Below, piece by piece: positions 56,180 through 64,000 of a DNA stretch of 64,000 bases. The notes beneath the pieces are model-generated. The model had not been told where the DNA came from and made no database searches. It saw only the letters and a program-made list of their open reading frames with translations. The DNA comes from Posidonia oceanica (lineage: Eukaryota; Streptophyta; Magnoliopsida; Alismatales; Posidoniaceae), in assembly GCA_037176725.1 (NCBI GenBank), contig JAZBRS010000057.1, positions 82,357,501 to 82,421,500 of the forward strand, in the 5' to 3' direction. Numbering within the stretch: position 1 is the stretch's first letter; every line of letters begins with the position of its first letter. The position numbers and the translations under genes are program-made.

Positions 56180-57722
56180 CCACCAAAGCCGGCTTTTGAA
56201 AGAGAAACTTGATGGGATCATGCCGGCACAAGAGGTGAACTGGGTATGCCATCATATAATGCCTCAGTTTCTGTGCGGCCCAGACAAGGGACAGACAGGT
56301 CTTCTCCATCGTGCTGTACCTGGCCTCGCATTCATTGAACTTCTTGCTCAGGTAGTAGATGGCGCGCTCCTTCCTACCAGATCCGTCGTGTTGGCCCAAG
56401 ACGGCGCCCATGGAGTGCTGTGTGGTAGAAAGGTAGAGGAGCAAAGGTCTTCCTGGCGTGGGAGGGACCAGGACAGGAGGTTTGACCAGCAGTTGCTTGA
56501 TTTTATCAAATGCGGCCTGACACTCCTCGTTCCAGTTGATTTGTGCGTTCTTCCTCAGGAGTTTGAAGATAGGCTCGCAGATGGGCGTAAGCTGTGCAAT
56601 GAAGCGACTGATATACTGTAAGCGCCCAAGTAGGCCTCGAACCTCCTTCTCGGTTCTAGGGGGTGGCATGTCCACGATGGCTTTCGCTTTCAACGGGTCC
56701 ACTTCAATCCCCCTTTGGCTAACGATGTAGCCCAGAAGTTTGCCAGATGAAACCCTAAACACGCATTTACTGGGGTTAAGCCTTAGTCTGTATTTTCTCA
56801 AACGGTCAAAGAGCTTCTTCAGGCAAGCAAGGTGATCCTCAGGCTCTTTGGTCTTCGCAATCATGTCATCTACATAGACCTCCACTTCTTGGTGCATGAG
56901 GTCGTGGAAAAGCGTAGTCATGGCCCTCTGATAAGTTGCACCAGCATTCTTCAACCCAAACGGCATAACTTGATAACAGAAGACCCCCCAGGGGGTGATG
57001 AATGAGGTCTTTTCCATGTCTTTTTCTGCCATCTTGATCTGATTATAGCTGGAGAAACCATCCATAAAGGATAGCATTTTGTGGCCCGCAGTGTTGTCGA
57101 CTAGGACGTCAATGTGAGGCAATGGGAAATCGTCCTTGGGACTTGCCTTGTTCAGGTCCCTGTAGTCGATACATATCCGGATCCGGCCATCTTTCTTGGG
57201 CACTGGCACAATGTTCGCAAGCCACTTAGGGTAAAGGACGACCTTCAGAAAATTGACATCAAGCTGCTTCATTATCTCTTCCTTGATCATGAGCAGCCAT
57301 TGTGGTCGCCATCTTCTCAGTTTCTGCTTTACTGGCTTGGTGTCTGGCTTCAAGGGCAAGTTATGGACCACTATTTCGACATCGAGGCCAACCATGTCTT
57401 CATAAGTCCAGGCGAAGATGTCTGCATACTCTTTCAGGAATGCAATGAACTCTATTCTGGCCTGGGGTGATAGTAGGGCACTGATGCGAACTTCTTTGGT
57501 TTCTTCGGCTGTGCCGAGGTTAATAACCTCTGTTTCTTCTTCAACATGCAGGTTGGGACCTTCTGGATCATCGTCATAAGGCCGGAACTCAGGCGATGGG
57601 TCGTCATTCTCATCCTCGCCTATATTGTCTTCTTCTCCATATGCAACAAGTTCCGAGAGGATCTCCTTTTCGAGGGTGGGATTTGTTACATCGAAGGAGT
57701 GTAGATGTTCTGCTTCTTGGCC
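56180..57722 (-). pseudogene. Element C reverse transcriptase and first RNase H
   Basis: Fully open. RT has KQKLRRWRPQWLLMIKEEI, VPKKDGRIRICIDYRDLNKA, FMDGFSSYNQIKMAE, QVMPFGLKNAGATYQRAM, the YVDD box at 56865-56876, and LLGRLQYISRFIAQ. RNase H has LLLYLSTTQHSMGAVLGQHD and ERAIYYLSKKFNECEARYS. The upstream conserved string FAWTYEDMVGLDVEIVVHN marks the RT start. Confidence 0.92.
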
Positions 57723-59235
57723 CTAGTGATGCCTCAAGATGGTCACGCCTACTCGAGTATTTCTGTATCCCTGGTGCGCGACCTCTGCTCGGGTGACTTC
57801 CTTTGTCTGTTCTGCTGCTGATGACACTGCTGCATGCTCTGCTGATACTGCTGAAGGCCTTGCCGATTCTACGACTGATACTGCTGACGGCCTTGCTACT
57901 GAGACTACTGACAATTCTGTTACTGATTCTGCCCTTTGTTCTATTACTGCTGCTGCATGATCTGCTGGTGCTTCCTCCTCTGAGTCTGCTAATGTGCTGG
58001 TGGAGGGTATGTCGGACTGGCGGCTGATCTGGATACTGCCACCTGCTATCTTGCCCCAGTGAGGCATGTGCTGCACGAGCCACCTAGACCCTCATTCGGG
58101 TTGGAGGATGATGAGCTCGTCTGGTTTAGGGGAGTTCGGCATTACCGAGTTTTCTCCCAGAGCCATGATGGAGGTGTGGTCCTCTCGCAGAGGAGGATCC
58201 GTAACTACGGCTTTTCCTTTCCTTTCTACGGCTTGATGCTGTGCCAGGTCTTCTACTATGGATTCGAGCTGTTCTTGGTACAGTAGCTCCAAATCAGACA
58301 TCCATGAATCGACCTGGGCTTCTATCGCCCCTCCCTCTTCCTCATCTGAGGGTGAGTCGACATAGTAGGCGCTGAGGGCCTGCGGCACTGGCTCGGCTGC
58401 GAGGTGGATTGCTGTTCCTGGTATTTACGTGGTCTGACTAACAGGCACGCCTGATAGTGATAGCCTCGGCATGGGAGATCCGGACAAGCTGGTTAGCGGG
58501 GCCGCAAATGGGTACGCTGCCAGGGTTACTGCCGCAGTCGGAGGGTAGGCAGAGGTGCTCTTCTGAAGGCTCGAGGGCCGGGAGACTGTGATGCTCGGCT
58601 GGTCCTCTGCGACTGGTGATGATGGTGAGAACGCGGCCTCTGAGTCCATAGGGTCTTGCCATGAGAGTTGCTGTTGTACGGCAGGAGAAGGCGCGGCTGA
58701 CCGAGCTGGCTGAGATGTGATTACTGAAAAGGTCTGAGTCACGCTGCTGACTGGACTCAGTGACTGACCCTCCTGAGAGGGTGATAGTTGTACCGATGCG
58801 ACAGCGGTTGCGGGCGGACTGACTGACTGCGCCTGGGTTGGTACTGGTGATGCTGAAGTTGGTACTGGTGATGCTGACAAGGCTGTGGGAACATCAGAGA
58901 CTGTCAAATCCGCCAAAGGTTCTGCCAAATCTGCTGCTTCATGATCTGTGGAAGGAAAGGCCAGACAAACCGACTGATGTGCTGTTGAGTTGGGCTGGCT
59001 TTCGCTGCAAGTCTGAACTGCCCCTGCTGTGCTAGACTGTTCCTCATCCGAGTAGTAGTCCTCAACACAGACCCAGTCCTCTTCCGGTGGCAGAGAGCTT
59101 TGGCATGGCTCTGACGGCGCTACGGCTTGAATGGCGCTTGAACCCAAGATACCCGCACTTGTGAAGTTAGCTAGGTTCCGGGGTATGAGCATTCGTTGAT
59201 TCCTTGCTTGCGGGCACTTGCCTTCATCAGCGTGA
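57723..59235 (-). pseudogene. Element C linker between G-patch and RT
   Basis: Ser/Ala/Pro/Gln-rich, with conserved islands DWVCVEDYYSDEEQ, YYVDSPSDEEEGG and SWMSDLELLYQEQLESIV. Stops at 58425 (TAA), 58092 (TGA) and 57723 (TAG) all fall in this linker, so the flanking enzymes remain open. Short internal repeats (for example SASPVPTSASPVPTQ near 58850) show slippage. Confidence 0.75.
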
Positions 59236-60170
59236 GGGTCGTATCCTAGACCCTCGTTGTCTCTTCGTTCTTCCGCCGTGATGGGTTCAGCGATTCCCTG
59301 GCCGTATCGCCCGAGCGGCGTCCCCTTGACGTAGCCCCACCTGTGACAGACGTTCTCGACCATCTGAAAAGGGTTGTTGTGAATGGCCAAGGAGTTGACG
59401 TGTTCAAGATCTGGTAAGAAGTTAACCGGCTTGCACCGATTAACGCGGTATAAGGCATTCGAGAGTTCAAGGTCAAAGGGGACAGTCCGTGAAGAGACAG
59501 AGGAAACCGCTTCGATCCGCTCCTTCTCAAAATTCTCCGCCATGACAACGATGACGTCGTCACCTCGGCGGAACTTGATCATGCGATGGAGGGTCGAGGG
59601 GATAACCTGATGCTTGTGGAGCCAAGGGTGCCCAAACAGAAAGTTGAAATTAGGCTCCAAGTCGACGACGTAGAATTCCACATCGAATGTGACCGGACCA
59701 ATGATAAGAGGAATAATCAGAATCCCTAGAGCGTCATGGTGGGTATTATCAAAAGCTGTCATTCCCTTCACAGCTGGAGTAATGTCCTCGGCCTTGAATC
59801 CGAGCTTGGTTGCTGTTCGTAAGGGGCAGACGTTAAGGCCTGACCCATTATCGACCAGCGCAAGGGGAACGCGAAAGTTCTTGAATTGTACCGTGACGAA
59901 CAAGGGTTGGTTGTGATTAATCCCCGCCGGAGGCAGCTCATCACTCGTAAAAGTGATGACCTGGGGTTCTGCGATCATTCCAACCATGCTTTCCAAGGCG
60001 GTAGGTTCTATGGCTTGGGACATGCGAGCGGCTTGGAACACGTGAAGAAAAGCCTCGCGGTGTTCGGCAGAAGTGTGTATCAGGTCCCAAATGGATATGT
60101 CGGCTTTAATTTTTTTGAGTTGGGAAGTAATGTCGGCCTTGGACTGGCCTTTCTTGGTGGCAGGGAGTGC
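59236..60170 (-). pseudogene. Element C protease and G-patch
   Basis: Pre-protease linker SIWDLIHTSAEHREAFLHVF, catalytic loop LVDNGSGLNVCPL (about 59835-59870), second-half motif FLFGHPWLHKHQVIPSTLH. CHRWGYVKGTPLGRYGQGIA...RRDNEGLGYDP then forms an intact G-patch (about 59240-59355). The Asn in D-N-G-S is shared with A and with other plant gypsy proteases, so it is not a defect. Intact within the 58425-61409 frame. Confidence 0.88.
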
Positions 60171-61409
60171 GGCCTTGGGGGCAGATTCAGCTATGGTGGA
60201 TTCAAGGGGTTGGCCTGGAGGTGGTAGGGTTGTAGGCTGGGCTAAGGGAAGAGGTGTTGCGGGTTCTGAATGATTAGGACTAGTCACTGGTGCTGGGGGT
60301 TTGTAGACCCTTCCCGATCGCGTCACTTCTGCACACATTTCTGTGGCGTAGCTGTAAGGTACGCGATGGGTATCTCGGGTTAGGTTAATAACCACGGGAG
60401 CATGTGCAGCGAGCACGAGAGGGGCTACAGGGGTGCCTACTGGTTGAGGAAGGCATGGATGGGGGGATTGCTGGGAAGGCAAACAGGGTGGGGACTGAGG
60501 TCTTGCTAGCAGGTGCACAGGAGACCCTGGCTGGGGTCTGGCTAGGAGATGTATTGGGGATACTGGCTGTGGGTTACCTAGCAGGTGTACTGAGGCTTGG
60601 GCTCGGGAAAGCATGGTGGTTGGTGCAGAAGAACGTTCCGGCCTGGTGCGCGGTTGGTTCATATGAACATCCGACTCGGAACTGGCGACAGCCGCAAGAT
60701 AAAGAGAGACTGGGAAAGGAGTAGAGATATCATGGATAAGCTCGGAAGGATCTACCACAGATGTGAGAGATCCAGAAGGAAACAAGGAGTGGATTCCTAA
60801 GGTCCCTGCGCCTCCTGAATAGGAGTGCTCTGGCAGGGGCCGGCGAACAATATTGGCTGGGGTAGATGCTGATGCAGATGCATGAGATGGTGTTGAAGTG
60901 GACGCCTCGTGCGTGTCGATCACAATCGTTCCCGATTCGATCAAATCCTGGATAGCGTTCCGGAGAGTGAAACAATTATCAGTCGAATGCCCGATGCTTC
61001 GATGAAAATCGCAGAAAAGGTTCGCCTTGAACCAATGCGGTAGTGGGTTTGGTGGTGGGCGAACCTCCGGAAACTTCAGGAGCGACGCAACCTTCGGGAG
61101 GACGGCGGTGAGCGGTTCCACTAGTGGGGCGAACTTCCGCTTCTCAACGGGTGGCCGTCTTGGCCTCTGGAATTGTCCTTGCTGAACCGGTGCGGCAGGA
61201 TAGACCGGTCGAGCGGTGGTAGTGATTTGTGGTGTGGGGTGTGCCCTAGGTGCAGGTGTGTAATAGATCTGAGGAGGGGCAGGCCGGGATGCCAGATGAA
61301 CAGGCGCAGCAGGGGAGTCGACGTACGCGACAACGGGCTTCGACGGATCCTTTCTCTTGGGACGATTGTTGTTGATGCCGTTGTTGTTGTTGATGGCGCT
61401 GCTGCTACT
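60171..61409 (-). pseudogene. Element C gag, C-terminal part cut by LTR D
   Basis: Begins at the LTR D junction inside a poly-Asn/Ser stretch (NNNNGINNNRPKRKD), then PLVEPLTAVLPKVASLLKFP. The zinc-knuckle-like CDFHRSIGHSTDNC (about 60970-61005) is followed by a Pro-rich tail and VINLTRDTHRVPYSYATEMC. The gag core domain is missing and must lie beyond LTR D. Open frame as seen. Confidence 0.85.
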
Positions 61410-64000
61410 TGTTGACACCTCATTTTGACAGGCTGGATCGTTTGGAGCCTTCCGGTGGCTGCTGGACCCGAACCCAGACCCAAACTTACACCTTCCTCCC
61501 CTTCTTTCCCCTCAAAACAAGCCTGAACTGGACCTGAGCTTACCCCCCTTTCCTGAACCCGAAAACCCACCAAAATCCATAGGAACACTCACCCCTGATG
61601 ACTTAGTAAACCCACCAAAAAGCCTGCAAAATCTCAAACCAGACCCCTCCCAAAAACCCTAGGAAACTTAGGCGAAAATACCCTTTTTCTACACCTCAAA
61701 ACCCCTCCAAAACTCCCTCAGAACTGAACCAAAACTCCAGGAACAGAACTAGAAACCCTAGACCCCGCACCCGCCAAATTTCACCCCTTTCGGAGACCTT
61801 TAAGACCCCTTTTCGCTGGAATTATCGTTTTCTCTCTCCGGGATTATCGTTTTCTCTCTCCTCTCTCTCTCCTGATTATCGTCTCTCTTTTCATCCCCTT
61901 CTCGCCCTCCTTCTGGCTTGGCAGTGGGCCCCCTTTGTACTCCTATCCCTTCTCTATCTTATTCCTATTTTTATTTTATTTTTACCATCCTCCTTGAATT
62001 TTAAAAAATCTTTTCCCTCAAACCTACCTCTTTCCCTTTTATTCCCTTTTTTCCTCTTTTCTCCTTCTTTTTCTTTTCTTTTTCCTCCCCTTGCAAAAAA
62101 CCTCAAAAATCCTTAAAAATCTGTAAAACCCCAAGACCCAAAAGAAACAAATCAGAATCCCCAGAAAAAGCAATTAAAAACATTAAATAAGTAATTAAAA
62201 ACCCAAACTTAATTAAATCAAGCTAAAAAGAAAATCAAGCATGCAAACTAAAAAATGCAAAACAAACTAAAATAAAATACTGTAAAATCAACTAAAAAAC
62301 TGAAATAAAATCAGAACCTACCAAAAATGAAAACCCCACTAAAAGAATTAAAAAACAAACCCTAGAGAGAAGAATTAGAAATCAAATACTAAAACAAGTA
62401 ATTAAAGAGAACAAAAAACTTAACCTAATAAACATAAGGAAAAAACAACATAAGAGCTTAATTAAAAAAGGAAAAGAAAATACAGTTAAAAGACCTAAAA
62501 TACTTAATCAAATCAGGAAAAATCCAACTAAAAAAAAACATCAAGAAGAATTAACAAATAAAAACAAAAGCATGGATCAAAAGACTTAAAAAAGGAAAAT
62601 ACAGAAGACTAGGACTAAAAGCCCAAAACCCACTCAAAATAATGTAAAAATAAATCCTAATTAACATCCTAAAATACTTAACAAGAAAACACAATTTTAA
62701 AAACAATTTAAAAGAATTTAACCAACCCCTAATCAAGTGGAAAACAAATCAAAAACAAAATAAAACCCTAAAGCCCTAATCAAGCCTAAAATCCACTAAT
62801 TAACCTAAAAACAGTCATTAAAAAAATCCAATTAAACACCCAACCTACAACACAACTCATCTAATATTTTTATTTATTTTTATCCTTTTTTTTTCTATTT
62901 TCTTTTCCCTCTTTCTTCCCATCTTTCTTTCTTTCTTCTTTTTTATCCTCTCTTTTCTTCTTTACTGGGCTCACCAGCCCATTATCCGATTTCTTCCTTT
63001 TTTAAACCACGGCCCGCTGCTACAGTGATGCACAGTCCTTCTTCTTCCTCCGTCCGCGCGCTGGCAGTGCAACAGTGCACGCCGCCTGCCATTCTGCCCT
63101 CCTGCCACCTTCTGCTCGCGCCGAACGTCGGTCCGTGCTTCCTGCCATTGCCACGCCGTGGCATTCAATGCGGACACCTGCAAAACCAAGAAGGGAGGCT
63201 ATCAGAAGTCAGGCGGAAAGGGAGGGAAATTCAGTGTGTGTTTTCAGGAGGGAAAGAGAGGAGAAGAATAGGAATTCATCCCGGAAGAGAGACGAGGTTT
63301 TCCAGAGACAATCCCGAGTGAGAGCGTGACCTTTTCTTCTCTGAAATCCACCCACGAACACCGGACCTCCGCCTCTCCTTCTCCCAGCGAACCAGCATCC
63401 AAAACGCCCCCGAAATCCTCCAGAATCCGCCCCCGAATCTCACCCAGGTTACCTGCAATTCCTCCCACCACTCCACACAGGGAAACAGCCCAGCCTTTTG
63501 CCTTCGGCACCCTGAAACCCAGGGAGAACCCAACGCCACTCCTCCTGAAATTCCCACCACCGTAGACCTCCAATCGGTCCTAAATCTTTCCTAGATACTT
63601 GCCCGAACTCCAGCTTTCTAACCCCCCAAAGCTTCGCCTACGAACCTCACCACAGACCAAACGAACCACCACAAACACTTGCCCCAATTTCTGTCCGAAA
63701 ACCAATCCAATCCACAACCTTCACCACAGCACTCCACTGCCCAATTCAAGCCCCCGTGCACCATCACCAGACCTCCAGCAACCTGCCAGAAGGCTCCGTT
63801 CGGCCTGAGGAGCAGCGAGCACCTCTCCCCACCTCCGGTGACCCGTGGTGAACCCACTGGACCCATTCGTCGCGTCGATCTTCGCAGCTGCCCTCCGGTC
63901 ATTCAGCAAGCTCCGGAGCGTCGTGCTGAGCAGAACCAGGCGCCCAGAAGTAGCAGACGGCGCCCGCAGTAGCCAGGCCGAGCTCGCCGACTTCTGCAAG
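61410..64000 (+). mobile_element. LTR D (partial), opposite orientation, inserted in element C gag
   Basis: Starts TGTTGACACC at 61410 on the plus strand and reads as the reverse complement of LTR ends C and A ('caggctggat', 'tccggtggct', 'aaaacccaccaaaatccat'). Modules follow in element order: CT/GATTATC 61820-61888, A-rich tract 62090-62860, purine/pyrimidine tract 62870-62960, GC-rich part from 63020. It runs off the window, so whether it is a 5' LTR or solo cannot be told. Bases outside its start are ctact (61405-61409). Confidence 0.9.
62090..63020. other. A-rich then pyrimidine-rich tract within LTR D, no gene
   Basis: Reverse-complement counterpart of the T-rich and purine-rich tracts of the other LTRs: 'aattaaaaac' words to about 62860, then 'ctttctttc' words at 62870-62960. 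No coding signal. Confidence 0.7.

Larger units (their letters stand above)
44844..61409 (-). mobile_element. Element C: Tat/Ogre-type element of the same family as A (5' part broken and outside window)
   Basis: 3' LTR 44844-50576, PPT 50577-50590, 3' UTR with the same arrays as A, a P3 remnant, and gag-pol 54249-61409 cut at its 5' end by LTR D. It lies inside element B's gag. Compared with A it has no frameshift in 7.16 kb and five stops, so it inserted later or was better protected. Its 5' LTR and PBS are outside the window. Confidence 0.9.
54249..61409 (-). pseudogene. Element C gag-pol: one continuous frame with five stops, 5' end lost to LTR D
   Basis: From the LTR D junction to the TAG at 54249-54251 all domains stay in one reading frame. 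Stops (left plus-strand base): TAA 58425, TGA 58092, TAG 57723, TAG 54705, TAG 54486. At 57723 element A has CAG (16814-16816); at 58425 A has CAA. At 54486 A has CAG. RT, both RNase H domains and most of integrase are open from 57722 to 54708. It is therefore the best record of the family's protein layout but not a working gene. Confidence 0.9.

Overview
The window is plant nuclear DNA, almost certainly from a flowering plant. It is built from nested Ty3/gypsy retroelements of the Tat/Ogre lineage together with three plant-mobile-domain (PMD)-like genes. The lineage call rests on LTRs of 5.6-6.1 kb that begin and end TG...CA (TGTTGACACC in element orientation), a tRNA-Arg primer site, a gag-protease-G-patch-RT-RNaseH-second (archaeal-type) RNaseH-integrase order, and tandem-repeat-rich 3' untranslated regions. 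No bacterial-type gene, tRNA, rRNA or CRISPR array was seen. The species cannot be fixed from the sequence alone.

Layout. Element A (minus strand, 1-29521) has its 5' LTR at 23463-29521, PBS at 23444-23461 and 5' leader at 22138-23443. Its decayed gag-pol is at 13338-22137, and its 3' region holds a PMD/DUF7745-like gene (P3) and hairpin-rich tandem repeats. A purine-rich PPT and the deleted 3' LTR (1-2319, cut by the window edge) complete it. A solo LTR (E, 5649-11268, target duplication CCAAG) is inserted into P3. Right of A lie two plus-strand PMD-type pseudogenes: P1 (30125-31494, one intron, one stop) and P2 (32050-36452, nine exons). Element B (minus, gag-pol 37770-44843) follows. It carries two tandem protease domains and mutated RT and RNaseH catalytic sites. 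Its gag is broken by element C (minus, from 44844), made of 3' LTR 44844-50576, PPT, hairpin-repeat 3' UTR, a P3 remnant and a gag-pol open in one frame with five stops (54249-61409). C's gag is in turn broken by LTR D in the opposite orientation (61410 to the window end).

Relative order of events: B is older than C and C is older than D; A is older than E. A, C, D and E are one LTR family. None of the three gag-pol copies could be made as a complete polyprotein. C is the best preserved.

The most unusual features are these. (i) The 3' UTR arrays of A and C are made of different repeat families sharing one grammar (GATx arm, 8-9 nt loop, xATC arm, then RRCCGG or RGCC), with compensatory arm changes. 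(ii) P3 is exactly 401 codons long once the solo LTR and one target copy are discounted, and it is almost wholly missing from the sister element C at a splice-like junction. (iii) Eight of ten premature stops in P2 are TAG, and where sister copies can be compared TAG often faces CAG, as expected from CHG-methylation decay. (iv) A and C share a TAG at one integrase tryptophan. (v) B has duplicated protease domains. (vi) Dyads RGTYGCC-N9-GGCG flank P1.
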